From positions 1-28,551 of the forward strand of contig JAZNZX010000001.1 in the NCBI GenBank assembly GCA_045595185.1: a stretch of 28,551 nt of DNA. The letters are read 5' to 3'. This document shows, piece after piece, positions 6,803 through 15,460 of the stretch. The notes beneath the pieces were generated by a model. The model was given only the letters and a program-made list of their open reading frames with translations. It had not been told where the DNA came from and did not search any database. Origin of the DNA: Fimenecus sp045595185. GTDB lineage: Bacteria > Bacillota > Clostridia > Oscillospirales > Acutalibacteraceae. Position 1 is the first letter of the stretch. The number at the start of each line of letters is the position of its first letter. The translations under genes and the position numbers were made by a program.

Positions 6803-7503
6803 AAATCCTTTCAGTTGATTCTTCATCAGTAACAGCATCCGTAGCCATAACAGAAAACGGTAAAATTTTATCTGAAAAATTCATAAATAACGGACTTACT
6901 CATAGTCAGACTCTTATGCCAATGGTGGAAAATGTCATAAATGAAAGTGGCGTTTCTGTTAAAGATATTGATTTGTTTGCTATTACAAACGGTCCCGGTT
7001 CATTCACAGGTGTAAGAATAGGAATAGCATCGGTTAAGGGTATGGCAGATGCACTTTCAAAGAAATGTGTTGCTGTTTCAACACTTGAAGCAATTGCAGA
7101 GCCACTTAAAAATCAGGATGTAATCGCTTGTGCAGTAATGGACGCAAGGTGTAATCAGGTTTATACAGCTTTGTTTAATCAGGGCAATCGTCTTTGTGAG
7201 GATAAAGCAGTTTTAATCGACGAATTGGGCGAAGAACTTAAACAATACAACAAAAAAATCGTGTTTATCGGTGACGGCTCAATTTTATGTTATGAAAAAC
7301 TTTGCGAAATTATCCAAAATTGTGAAGTTGCAGACGAAAATATTCGTTTTGTACATGGCTCAAGTGTAGGCTTTGTAGCAGAAGAAAAAATAAAATGTGG
7401 TGAAGAACCAATCAATTCAGCAAATCTCGTTCCTTTTTATTTGAGATTACCTCAGGCAGAAAGGGAATTAAATAACAAAAAATCATTAAAAAAGGAGATA
7501 TAA
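6799..7503 (+). CDS. tsaB: tRNA t6A threonylcarbamoyl transfer subunit TsaB
   Basis: At 234 aa this is the ASKHA-fold partner that dimerises with TsaD in t6A synthesis. N-terminal MKILSVDSSS and the strongly conserved NGPGSFTGVRIG (64-75) identify the family. It is of normal length and overlaps tsaE by 4 bases. rpiB follows 2 bases after the stop codon. tsaD and the N-acetyltransferase rimI, often neighbours, are not in this window. Confidence 0.94.
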   Translation: MKILSVDSSSVTASVAITENGKILSEKFINNGLTHSQTLMPMVENVINESGVSVKDIDLFAITNGPGSFTGVRIGIASVKGMADALSKKCVAVSTLEAIAEPLKNQDVIACAVMDARCNQVYTALFNQGNRLCEDKAVLIDELGEELKQYNKKIVFIGDGSILCYEKLCEIIQNCEVADENIRFVHGSSVGFVAEEKIKCGEEPINSANLVPFYLRLPQAERELNNKKSLKKEI

Positions 7504-7505
7504 AT

Positions 7506-7943
7506 ATGATAGCTTTAGGTGCAGACCACGGTGGATTTGAATTAAAAGAGGCAATTAAAAAGCATCTCGATGAAAAAGGTGTCGAGTATATTGATTGCGG
7601 AACTTATTCTGCTGACTCAATTGACTATGCTCCGATTGCAAAGGCAACTTGTGAAAAGGTGACAAGCGGAGAATGTGAAAAGGCAATTCTCTGTTGCGGT
7701 ACAGGTATCGGTATTTCAATGGCAGCTAATAAGGTTAAAGGAATTCGTGCAGCTTGTTGCTCTGACTATTTCAGTGCAAAGCTGACAAGAATGCATAACG
7801 ACGCAAATGCTCTTTGTATGGGTGGTCGTGTTGTCGGTGTTGGTCTTGCATTGGAGCTTGTTGACGTTTTCCTTACAACAGAATTTGAAGGTGGAAGACA
7901 CCAAAGAAGAATTGACCAGATTACAGAGATAGAAAATTCATAA
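7506..7943 (+). CDS. rpiB: Ribose-5-phosphate isomerase B
   Basis: This 145-aa protein of the RpiB/LacAB family interconverts ribulose-5-P and ribose-5-P in the non-oxidative pentose phosphate pathway. The family signature is ALGADHGGFELK (Asp7, His8) and the catalytic cysteine lies in CCGTGIGISMAANK (Cys64). The AAGGAG ribosome site sits within the end of tsaB. It is the last gene of the tsaE operon, as upp downstream has its own promoter. Related allose-6-P or sugar isomerase activity cannot be excluded from sequence. Confidence 0.93.
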   Translation: MIALGADHGGFELKEAIKKHLDEKGVEYIDCGTYSADSIDYAPIAKATCEKVTSGECEKAILCCGTGIGISMAANKVKGIRAACCSDYFSAKLTRMHNDANALCMGGRVVGVGLALELVDVFLTTEFEGGRHQRRIDQITEIENS

Positions 7944-7949
7944 AAAATC

Positions 7950-7978
7950 TTGTAAATTGTAAATTATGGGTATATAAT
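7950..7978 (+). promoter_or_regulatory. Sigma-A promoter of upp
   Basis: The -35 TTGTAA (7950-7955), a 17-bp spacer and -10 TATAAT (7973-7978), 41 bp before the upp start. The short leader leaves no room for a PyrR attenuator. Confidence 0.75.
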
Positions 7979-8019
7979 ATCCTTGAAGAAAAAATCCAAG
8001 ATATTTGGGGGAATACAAA

Positions 8020-8649
8020 ATGGGAAACATTATAATTACAAATCATCCGCTTATTCAGCACAAGCTTACTCTTTTAAGAGATAAAAATACAGGCTCAAAG
8101 GAATTCAGAGCACTTGTTTCTGAAATCGCAACTCTTATGTGTTACGAAGCAACTCGCGACCTTCCTCTTGTTGAAGTTGAGGTTGAAACTCCTGTTGCTA
8201 TTGCGAAGACAAAGGTTATTTCAGGTAAAACACTTGCTTTTGTTCCGATTCTTCGTGCAGGTACAGGTATGCTTGATGGTGTTCTTTCACTTGTCCCGTC
8301 TGCAAAGGTTGGTCATATCGGTATGTACAGAGACGAAAAAACAGCACTTCCTGTTCCATATTACTGCAAATTACCATCAGATATTGAAGAACGCGAAGTA
8401 ATCGTTCTTGACCCAATGCTTGCAACAGGCGGTTCAGCAATTGATGCAATCAACCAGATTAAGACTTATAATCCAAAGTCAATTAAGTTTATGGGCATTA
8501 TCGCAGCTCCTGAAGGAATGCAGGCTCTTGCAGATGCTCATCCTGATGTTGACATTTACTGTGCAGCACTTGACGAAAAGCTCAATGAACATAAGTACAT
8601 TGTTCCGGGTCTCGGTGATGCAGGCGACAGAATCTTCGGTACAAAATAA
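8020..8649 (+). CDS. upp: Uracil phosphoribosyltransferase
   Basis: The enzyme (209 aa) salvages uracil by joining it to PRPP, giving UMP. The PRPP loop is DPMLATGGSA (131-140), and the uracil-binding end is PGLGDAGDRIFGT. I chose ATG 8020, which has TTTGGGGG at 8004-8011 upstream and yields the standard 208-209 aa length. An in-frame TTG at 8005 would add five residues and overlap that site. A monocistronic unit follows from its own promoter and the downstream hairpin. Confidence 0.96.
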   Translation: MGNIIITNHPLIQHKLTLLRDKNTGSKEFRALVSEIATLMCYEATRDLPLVEVEVETPVAIAKTKVISGKTLAFVPILRAGTGMLDGVLSLVPSAKVGHIGMYRDEKTALPVPYYCKLPSDIEEREVIVLDPMLATGGSAIDAINQIKTYNPKSIKFMGIIAAPEGMQALADAHPDVDIYCAALDEKLNEHKYIVPGLGDAGDRIFGTK

Positions 8650-8666
8650 ATAATGTATAACAGTAT

Positions 8667-8691
8667 GGCGGGGTCAATGATTGACCCCGCC
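8667..8691 (+). terminator. GC-rich hairpin after upp (probable terminator)
   Basis: A perfect 11-bp stem GGCGGGGTCAA / TTGACCCCGCC closes a 3-base loop. The tail AATTTATCATCC is not a clean T tract, so its termination strength is uncertain. Confidence 0.65.
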
Positions 8692-8722
8692 AATTTATCA
8701 TCCTATTTCTTTGTATTCATTA

Positions 8723-8751
8723 TTGAAAAATACCACAATATTTGGTATAAT
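8723..8751 (+). promoter_or_regulatory. Promoter of the glycosidase gene with an operator-like palindrome
   Basis: The -35 TTGAAA (8723-8728), a 17-bp spacer and -10 TATAAT (8746-8751) with TG upstream. The palindrome ATACCA-N7-TGGTAT (8730-8735 and 8743-8748; the centre contains AATATT) lies between the two elements and overlaps the -10. It is a likely repressor site, by inference. Confidence 0.7.
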
Positions 8752-8781
8752 ATTTTCATATTTTCACGCGAGGTATTCACT

Positions 8782-11469
8782 ATGAGCAAAGTATTACAAA
8801 AGATGTATGAACATTTAGGAAATTGGGGTCCATATTCAAAAAAATACAGTGGTATTTCACGAATTGTTGACCATAACACAGAGGGGGGCGTTCGTTTTGA
8901 CTGTGTTGTGAGTCCTGCAGTTGAAAATGCCGACTCAAGAGTTCCGAATGTAACCGTTCCTGTTGGTGTTCATCCTTGGGAAGCAAAGGCTGACTACTCA
9001 TTCTATTCATATCGTTATGACCTTGAGTGGAAAGATAAGGTCTATGCTGATGTTTCTTTCACAAAGCTTGATAGGGACAGCGTTCTTGTTCGTACAAAGT
9101 TTGTGAATAATACGGATATTACACAGATTTGTCTTCTCAACTTCTTTTCAGCAATTGAATATCCAAATGTTTATTCAACAATCCCTGTATTGCCTGAAAA
9201 AAACATTTTCATTAAGGCACTTGATTACAAATCATACGATTACAATACTGTTCGTCCTTGGGACAAACAGGTTATTGATGCTATGAAAAAAGGTGAATTC
9301 TTTGATGACGGATTCACATATCATAAGGGTCTTGGTGACAGAGATAACAACCGTTATATTCTCCCTAAATATTCAAAGCTTGGTGAAGAAGCAGGGGACA
9401 GAATAACCTATCAAATCAACGGGATAAACGAATTTTCACAGCCTGTGCTCAATATCCGTTATCGTACAACTGACGACAAAAACAGCGAATGGACACTTAA
9501 CGGTGAAAAGGTTACTTTCACAAGTGCAACCGACTTTAATATTTTGTCAGTTCCATTCAATTCATCATCTATTGAGTTTATTTCCTGTGGCACAGGTGGA
9601 ATTGAATTTGACTTCCTTTGTGTAACTGAAAAAGGCGAAAATGTTTCAGTTAATTCAAAAAAACATAATTTCTATCCTGAAATCGAAACAAAAACCTGTG
9701 ATATTGGTAAGCTTGCAAGCTATAAATATGACGGTGTTGACGGAAAATTCTATGTAAGGACATTTAATGATGTAACTCGTTTCCGTGACTTTAACACAGG
9801 CTGTCTTGAGGATAGTCCGACTGCAAGAATTTCACAGCCTGACGAAAGCTTTCAGAATATGCTGGAGACATTTTCAGGTTCATTCTCCGAAAAGCATAGT
9901 GACGAAGGCTTTTACCATAACACAGTTGTTTATACTCTTTATGTACAGCCACATACAGAGCATATTGAATATGCAGTTTTGTCTTTCGGTGAAACAGAGT
10001 ACAAAACAACTGATGAATACGAAAAAATCTATGAAGAAGCTTACAATTCACTTGAAAAATTTGATTTGAATGAAGCGGGAAAAACATATGAATTTTCAAA
10101 TAAAATTCTTCGTGCAACTGTTTTCCAGAATACAGTTTACCCACTTTATCGAAACGGTGAATATGTGGTTCATCATACACCGGGTAAGCGCTGGGACTCA
10201 TTCTATACCTGGGATTCCGGTTTCATCGGTCTTGATATGCTCGAATTTGCACCTCATATTGCCGATTATATTCTTGAAACATATTTAAGTGATAACAAAG
10301 AATGGGCATTTTTGCTTCACGGTTCACCTGTGCCTGTTCATATTTATCAGTATCTTGAAATGCTTAAACGAGCAGAGGATAAGACAGATTTACTCAAATA
10401 TTATGACCGAGTAAAAATGTTCTATGAATTTCTTGCAGGTAAAATAAATGGCTCAACAACCACAAAATTCAATAGTGGCTTAACAACTACCTTTGACTAT
10501 TTCTATAATTGTAGTGGTATGGACGATTTGCCACCACAGAAAGCTATGTATGCCGAAAATAAGCAGAAATGGATGACACCTGTTATCTCATCATCACAGG
10601 TAATCCGTTGTGCAAAAATTCTTTATATGTGTGCCGATTTGTTGGGCAGAGAAAATGACAAATCAACATACCTTGAAGACATTGAAAGAGTTTCAACTGC
10701 ACTTCAAAAACACTCTTGGGACGAAGAATGTGGATACTTTTCATATGTAATTCACGATGAAAACGGAAACCCTAAAGAAAAATACAGAAATGCCGAAGGC
10801 GAAAACCTTAATAAAACAATGGACGGAATTTATCCGATTATCGCAGGTGCAGTAACTGATAGTCAGCGTGACAGAATTCTTTCACATTTAAAGAGTGACG
10901 ACGAAATGTTCAGCCCTGTGGGTATCAGTGCTGTTGATAAAACTGCATCATACTACATTACAAACGGTTATTGGAACGGTAATGTGTGGCTTTCACATCA
11001 ATGGTTTGTGTGGAAAACAATGCTTGATTTAGGTGAAACCGATTTTGCTTTCAGAATTGCAGAAACTGCACTCAAATCATGGAAACGCGAGGTTGAATAT
11101 TCATATTACACCTTTGAAATGTTCAACATTACATCGGGCAGAGGTGGTTGGTTCCACAATTTCGGCGGACTTTCAACACCTGTCAACATCTGGACAAATG
11201 CTTATTACAAGCCAAAGACACTCTCAACAGGTCTTGACACAATGGTTATGAGCAGTAATTTCAATGACGATGCCACTGAATTTAGTTGCGAGCTTAAATA
11301 TTACGGAAATAACGAAAAATATTCTATAATCGTTGTTATGACCGATAAAAAAGACAACTACAATGCTACTGTCAACGGTGAAAAGGCAAATGTGAACATT
11401 CGTGACAAGGGTATTGTTGAAATTACACTTTCAGGAAACGAAAAAAATCCTGTTATCAAGGTATTTTAA
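8782..11469 (+). CDS. Large (alpha/alpha)6-barrel glycoside hydrolase (GH63/trehalase-like)
   Basis: The protein is 895 aa, with start ATG 8782 behind GCGAGG; the frame stays open upstream to 8653, but that part crosses the promoter and hairpin. There is no signal peptide, so it acts in the cytoplasm. The N-terminal ~440 residues look beta-rich and are probably a sandwich domain. From ~450 comes an (alpha/alpha)6 barrel: KRWDSFYTWDSGF near residue 470, resembling the WDS-x-F signature of GH37/GH63 enzymes, then NGYWNGNVWLSHQW and YTFEMFNITSGRGGWFHNF. The family suggests hydrolysis of an alpha-glucoside, alpha-mannoside or mannosylglycerate-like substrate; the exact substrate cannot be told. 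Catalytic residues are not assigned with certainty. The last 4 bases overlap the end of the convergent small gene. Confidence 0.82.
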   Translation: MSKVLQKMYEHLGNWGPYSKKYSGISRIVDHNTEGGVRFDCVVSPAVENADSRVPNVTVPVGVHPWEAKADYSFYSYRYDLEWKDKVYADVSFTKLDRDSVLVRTKFVNNTDITQICLLNFFSAIEYPNVYSTIPVLPEKNIFIKALDYKSYDYNTVRPWDKQVIDAMKKGEFFDDGFTYHKGLGDRDNNRYILPKYSKLGEEAGDRITYQINGINEFSQPVLNIRYRTTDDKNSEWTLNGEKVTFTSATDFNILSVPFNSSSIEFISCGTGGIEFDFLCVTEKGENVSVNSKKHNFYPEIETKTCDIGKLASYKYDGVDGKFYVRTFNDVTRFRDFNTGCLEDSPTARISQPDESFQNMLETFSGSFSEKHSDEGFYHNTVVYTLYVQPHTEHIEYAVLSFGETEYKTTDEYEKIYEEAYNSLEKFDLNEAGKTYEFSNKILRATVFQNTVYPLYRNGEYVVHHTPGKRWDSFYTWDSGFIGLDMLEFAPHIADYILETYLSDNKEWAFLLHGSPVPVHIYQYLEMLKRAEDKTDLLKYYDRVKMFYEFLAGKINGSTTTKFNSGLTTTFDYFYNCSGMDDLPPQKAMYAENKQKWMTPVISSSQVIRCAKILYMCADLLGRENDKSTYLEDIERVSTALQKHSWDEECGYFSYVIHDENGNPKEKYRNAEGENLNKTMDGIYPIIAGAVTDSQRDRILSHLKSDDEMFSPVGISAVDKTASYYITNGYWNGNVWLSHQWFVWKTMLDLGETDFAFRIAETALKSWKREVEYSYYTFEMFNITSGRGGWFHNFGGLSTPVNIWTNAYYKPKTLSTGLDTMVMSSNFNDDATEFSCELKYYGNNEKYSIIVVMTDKKDNYNATVNGEKANVNIRDKGIVEITLSGNEKNPVIKVF

Positions 11470-11783
11470 CTTGTGTAATCCTCAATAACACTTTGAAGAT
11501 ATTCCTTGTCGTCTGTCACAATACCTTCTTTAAGTCGTTCAGCGTCCTGTTCTGGTAAAAGGGAAACATAAGCATCATAAACAACATAAGGATTTTCTTC
11601 CTCGTTTTTATAAACAGCAATTTTACCGTCGTATTCCTTAACGGTGAAATAATCGGGAATAATATCTGAATCATCACGCAGACTTCGTCTGTTAATGTCG
11701 TTGTTAAGGCTTACAAAAAGAATTGTAAAACAAAAGACAGCCAACAAGCCGAATATAAGAAATCTTGTTACTTCAGGTTTCAT
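11466..11783 (-). CDS. Small membrane-anchored protein (BofC C-terminal-like)
   Basis: The 105-aa protein has a single N-terminal transmembrane segment (~residues 6-27) and a soluble domain. The soluble part reads FTVKEYDGKIAVYKNEEENP, then VSLLPEQDAERLKEGIV and a final VIEDYTS. This pattern resembles small clostridial proteins related to the C-terminal domain of BofC, a forespore protein that tunes SpoIVB. That relationship is from memory and modest in strength. The start has an AGGAAG site. The gene converges with the glycosidase gene and shares 4 bases at the ends. Function unknown. Confidence 0.65.
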   Translation of the reverse strand: MKPEVTRFLIFGLLAVFCFTILFVSLNNDINRRSLRDDSDIIPDYFTVKEYDGKIAVYKNEEENPYVVYDAYVSLLPEQDAERLKEGIVTDDKEYLQSVIEDYTS

Positions 11784-11892
11784 TATTTAACTTCCTTTAA
11801 ATATGTGTTCTGCCTTTATTTTTAACAGAATTATTACAAATTATTAAAATTTGATAAAATGTAAAAAATATCTACTCATTTTAATAATTTTG

Positions 11893-11901
11893 TGCTATAC
11901 T
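11893..11901 (+). promoter_or_regulatory. Extended -10 promoter of the class A PBP gene
   Basis: TGC-TATACT (11893-11901) is a good extended -10. No convincing -35 is present 16-18 bp upstream. The 5' leader would be ~35 bases, ending in a strong GGAGG site before ATG 11943. Confidence 0.5.
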
Positions 11902-11942
11902 TATTCTGTGATATTTTTATTACTTTGTTTCGGAGGAAAATT

Positions 11943-14306
11943 ATGAGAAAAAAGACTCAGACATCAAAGAAACGTATGTCCCCGAAAAAGAATAAAGGTT
12001 TTAGTCCGCTGAAAGGAATTTTCCTTATCGGCGTTATGACCTGTGTTATAATCTGTTGCTATGTGCTGACTGATATGATAAGCACCGTAAACGGTGAAAG
12101 AATCATTGACCTTGAGTACTATCAGCAAAATCAGGACCAGACAACAATCATCTATGCAAAGAATGAAAATGATGATTGGGTTGAGCTTACAAAGCTTCAC
12201 GGTGAAAAGAACCGTATCTGGGTTGATTTGGAAGATATTCCTGATTATATGAGCAAGGCTTTTATTGCCATCGAAGATAAACGATTTAATGACCACAAGG
12301 GTGTTGACTGGTTCAGTATGACGCTCGGTATTGGTAAGTCAGCTGTACAGGCACTCGTTTCTGAAGATAAGTCTGTGCGTGGTGCATCAACTCTTACACA
12401 ACAGTTAATCAAGAACCTTACAGGTGAAAACGGAAGAAATATTAACAGAAAGTACAACGAGTTACTTGCCGCATTGAACCTTGAAAAATATTATGAGAAA
12501 GATGATATTTTAGAGGCTTATCTTAATACAATTTACTTAAGTCACAACTGTTACGGTGTTCAGACAGCAGCAGAAACATATTTTGGTAAGGATGTTTCCG
12601 AACTTAACCTTGCTGAATGTGCTGCTATTGCAGTTATTACACAAACACCTGCAAAAAATGACCCTTTGTGGCAACCTGAAAACAACAAAAATCGTCAGGA
12701 ATGGTGTCTTGGTAGAATGCTTGAAGATGGCATGATTACTGAAGAAGAATACGAAGAAGCCATAAATTACGAACTTATCTTTACAAATAGTGACAAATAT
12801 GTTGCTGACGATAAGGCAGAAGTTGAAACAGTTACCGATAATGATATTCAAAGCTACTATGTTGACTATGTTATAACATCTGTTATCCGTGACTTAAAGG
12901 AACAGGGTTATTCAAATTACGAAGCAACAAAGATGATTTATTCAGGCGGTCTTCGTATCTATTCAGCGATTGATACTGAAATCCAGGACATCGTTGAGGA
13001 TATTTATGTTTACCGTACAGGCTTCCCGAGTGAAGTTGTTAATTCATCAAGTGAGCTTTCACAGTCAGCAATGACCATTATGGATTACAGCGGCCGAATT
13101 GTTGCTATGGTTGGCGGTGCAGGTGAAAAGACAGAAAACCGTTCAAATAACCGTGCCGTTGCTGCTATCCGTCAGCCCGGTTCTTCAATCAAGCCTTTGT
13201 CGATTTATGCTCCTGCTATTGAAGAGGACTATATTACATGGTCATCAAAGATTATGAACTACGGTATCAGCTGGCAGGGTAGCATATGGCCTACAAACTA
13301 CGGTGGTGTAACAGGTTCGCCTGACAGCTTCGTTACTGCTCAGTATGCTGTTGCAATTTCATATAATACTGTCCCTGCACAGATTCTTATGAAAATGGGC
13401 TTTAAGCTCAGCTACGATTATCTTAAAAACACATTCAAGATTTCAACATACAGCGATACAAATGACAGTGCATCTCCGTCTGCTCTTGCAACAGGCGGTT
13501 CATCAGGTGGTGTAACAACACTTGAAATGGCTGCTGCCTTTGCGTCATTCGGTAACGGCGGTAAATATTATGAGCCGTATTGCTATTATGAGGTTAAGGA
13601 TAATCAGGGCGAAGTTATTTTACAGAAAAAAGCAGATGATGATTATGAACAGATTATTTCACCTGAAACTGCTTATGTTATGAATCAGATGCTTCAGACT
13701 GTTTTCTACGGTTCAGGCGGTACTGCTCGCGGTTATGCTGTTGCAAATCACAGAACCTTCGGTAAAACAGGTACAACAACAAGTAATAAGGACCGTTGGT
13801 GCGTTGCGGGTACAAGTTATTATGTTGCTGCTGTATGGTTCGGTTATGACTACAACAAGCAGATTACTGCTTCAGGTAGCCCTGCAGGTCAGATTTTTGA
13901 AAATGTAATGAATAAGATTCATGAGGACCTTCCACAGAAGGACTTTGAAAAATACACAGATGATGTTGTGAAGCTTTCATATTGTACGGGCTCAGGTCTT
14001 CTTGCAACCGATACCTGTTCTTCAACATCATACGGTTGGTATAAGAAGTCAAATATTCCTGCCAAGTGTAACGGTTGTGGTACTGAAGAAAAAGAGGATG
14101 AGGAATCAACAACAAAGCCGGGCACAACGGAAAAACCGGGAACAACAGAAAAACCGGGCACATCGGAGAAACCGGGAACAAGTGAACCTTCGTCAAAACC
14201 AAATGAAAATCCATCGATTCCACCAATTCCATCAATACCGAATGCTCCTGAAATTCCGTCAGAGGTTGTTTCTGCACTTCAGGAAATTCCAACAAGACCA
14301 AACTAA
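11943..14306 (+). CDS. Class A penicillin-binding protein (glycosyltransferase-transpeptidase)
   Basis: This 787-aa enzyme polymerises and crosslinks peptidoglycan at the outer face of the membrane. The start is ATG 11943 with CGGAGGAAAATT. A basic cytoplasmic tail is followed by one membrane anchor (~25-47). The GT51 domain has the catalytic Glu111 in IEDKRF, GASTLTQQLIKNLTG, and RKYNELLAALNLEKYYEKDD. The transpeptidase has the active Ser414 in SSIKP (Lys417), SYN (473-475) and KTGT (608-611). A four-cysteine segment (CTG...DTC...CNGCG) precedes a Pro/Thr/Glu-rich tail with four copies of the KPGT-T/S-E repeat. It resembles PBP1A of clostridia. A terminator follows, so it is probably monocistronic. 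Confidence 0.94.
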   Translation: MRKKTQTSKKRMSPKKNKGFSPLKGIFLIGVMTCVIICCYVLTDMISTVNGERIIDLEYYQQNQDQTTIIYAKNENDDWVELTKLHGEKNRIWVDLEDIPDYMSKAFIAIEDKRFNDHKGVDWFSMTLGIGKSAVQALVSEDKSVRGASTLTQQLIKNLTGENGRNINRKYNELLAALNLEKYYEKDDILEAYLNTIYLSHNCYGVQTAAETYFGKDVSELNLAECAAIAVITQTPAKNDPLWQPENNKNRQEWCLGRMLEDGMITEEEYEEAINYELIFTNSDKYVADDKAEVETVTDNDIQSYYVDYVITSVIRDLKEQGYSNYEATKMIYSGGLRIYSAIDTEIQDIVEDIYVYRTGFPSEVVNSSSELSQSAMTIMDYSGRIVAMVGGAGEKTENRSNNRAVAAIRQPGSSIKPLSIYAPAIEEDYITWSSKIMNYGISWQGSIWPTNYGGVTGSPDSFVTAQYAVAISYNTVPAQILMKMGFKLSYDYLKNTFKISTYSDTNDSASPSALATGGSSGGVTTLEMAAAFASFGNGGKYYEPYCYYEVKDNQGEVILQKKADDDYEQIISPETAYVMNQMLQTVFYGSGGTARGYAVANHRTFGKTGTTTSNKDRWCVAGTSYYVAAVWFGYDYNKQITASGSPAGQIFENVMNKIHEDLPQKDFEKYTDDVVKLSYCTGSGLLATDTCSSTSYGWYKKSNIPAKCNGCGTEEKEDEESTTKPGTTEKPGTTEKPGTSEKPGTSEPSSKPNENPSIPPIPSIPNAPEIPSEVVSALQEIPTRPN
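14115..14186 (+). repeat. Four tandem 18-bp repeats coding for KPGT(T/S)E
   Basis: Four in-frame 18-bp units encode KPGTTE, KPGTTE, KPGTSE, KPGTSE (residues 725-748) in the PBP C-terminal tail. Copies differ at a few bases. A low-complexity, probably disordered tail or cell-wall spacer is implied; the copy number may vary between strains. Confidence 0.85.
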
Positions 14307-14314
14307 AATAATAT

Positions 14315-14336
14315 GCCCATCTTTTGATGGGCTTTT
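14315..14336 (+). terminator. Rho-independent terminator after the PBP gene
   Basis: Stem GCCCATC / GATGGGC with a TTTT loop is followed by TTTTG. The short T tract makes it moderate in strength. It lies between the PBP gene and the carA-like gene. Confidence 0.8.
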
Positions 14337-14374
14337 GTGCTTAAATACCCTAATGCTTAAGAGGTGACTTTTTT

Positions 14375-15460
14375 ATGATAAAAAGAAATAAAGCGTATCT
14401 TGTACTTGCCGACGGAACAGTTTTTGAAGGCTTTTCTATGGGCAAAACAGGTGTGACAATCGGTGAAGTTGTTTTCAATACCTGCACATCAGCATATTCG
14501 GACATTTTGTCTGACCCTACATATTACGGTCAGATAGTTGCCCAGACATATCCGCTTGTTGCCAATCGCGGTGTTGCACCGCAGAATGAGGGTAGCGAGA
14601 TAATGTCAAACGGTTATGTTGTCCGTGAATGGTGCGATGTTTGCTCCGACGGTAATGAAATGAACCTTGACGATTACCTTAAAAGCAGGGGAATTGTGGG
14701 TATCTGTGGTATTGATACTCGTCGTCTTACAAGATACCTTCGTGATAAAGGCTATGTAAATGGTGCAATTACCGACTCACTTGACAATATGGATGATTTG
14801 CTTGAAAAAATTCATAATTACACAATTTCAGGTGCAGTTCGTGAAATTTCAATAAAAGAGCCTGTTTCGATGAAAGGCGAAAATGCAAAATATAATGTTG
14901 TTGCTGTGGACTATGGTTCACCACGCAAACAGTTAAACGCGTTTCTTCTTAACGGTTGTAATGTAACGCTTGTTCCTGCTTTTACAACCGTGGAAGAAAT
15001 TATGAGCTATTCTCCTGATGGCGTTGTTCTTTGTGATGGTCCTGCCGACCCTGATGATGAACCAATTCTCATTGAAAATATTAAGAAAATAACAGAACAA
15101 AATGTTCCTGTTTTTGCAATAGGTCTTGGACATCAGATGTTGGCATTATCCCAAGATTTTAAAATTGTGAAAATGGAAAAAGGTCACAGAGGTTCAAATC
15201 AGCCTGTAATTGTTTCTGGTACAAAGAAAATTATGGTCACAGACCAAAATCACGGTTATTCCGTTGATGTGGAGTCTGTTGACAATGAAACAGCAGATAT
15301 AATAATGACAAACATAAATGACGGCACTGTTGAGGGTCTTAAATATAAAAAATTCAAGGCACTTTCAGTTCAGTTCACACCAAAAGGTGATGCTGACAGC
15401 AGTACAGGATTTATAATCAGAGATTTCTTTAAAATGATGGATGGTGAAGAAAATGAGTAA
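14375..15460 (+). CDS. Carbamoyl-phosphate synthase small subunit-like protein lacking the glutaminase triad
   Basis: The protein is 361 aa (family ~350-380) and colinear with CarA. The N-terminal domain begins AYLVLADGTVFEGFSMG, with GEVVFNTCTSAYSDIL and GICGIDTRRLTRYLRDKG. The C-terminal class I amidotransferase domain is recognisable but catalytically altered. The nucleophile motif GICLGHQ reads AIGLGHQ, with Gly250 in place of Cys. The His/Glu motif GHPE reads FTPK, with Thr335 and Lys337. The oxyanion-region SNGPGDP reads CDGPADP. From known CarA chemistry, this protein should not hydrolyse glutamine. The gene is intact, has a strong GAGGTGA site and overlaps the carB-like gene by 8 bases. 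There is no PyrR-type leader or pyr gene next to it. Free ammonia use is conceivable, but the partner is also degenerate. I leave the symbol empty because standard CarA function is doubtful. Confidence 0.9.
   Translation: MIKRNKAYLVLADGTVFEGFSMGKTGVTIGEVVFNTCTSAYSDILSDPTYYGQIVAQTYPLVANRGVAPQNEGSEIMSNGYVVREWCDVCSDGNEMNLDDYLKSRGIVGICGIDTRRLTRYLRDKGYVNGAITDSLDNMDDLLEKIHNYTISGAVREISIKEPVSMKGENAKYNVVAVDYGSPRKQLNAFLLNGCNVTLVPAFTTVEEIMSYSPDGVVLCDGPADPDDEPILIENIKKITEQNVPVFAIGLGHQMLALSQDFKIVKMEKGHRGSNQPVIVSGTKKIMVTDQNHGYSVDVESVDNETADIIMTNINDGTVEGLKYKKFKALSVQFTPKGDADSSTGFIIRDFFKMMDGEENE

Noticed and set aside
8005..8019. TTG start for upp
   Set aside because: It overlaps the likely ribosome site, and the ATG at 8020 gives the normal family length.
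8653..8781. Upstream extension of the glycosidase frame
   Set aside because: It would cover the upp hairpin and the glycosidase promoter. ATG 8782 has a fitting ribosome site.
13864..14301. 145-codon minus-strand frame opposite the PBP tail
   Set aside because: It arises from the repetitive proline-coding region of the PBP gene and has no start signal.
14337..14374. Weak promoter TTGATG-16-TACCCT before the carA-like gene
   Set aside because: The -10 is poor and the -35 lies in the terminator stem, so it is not listed as a feature. How the unit is transcribed remains open.
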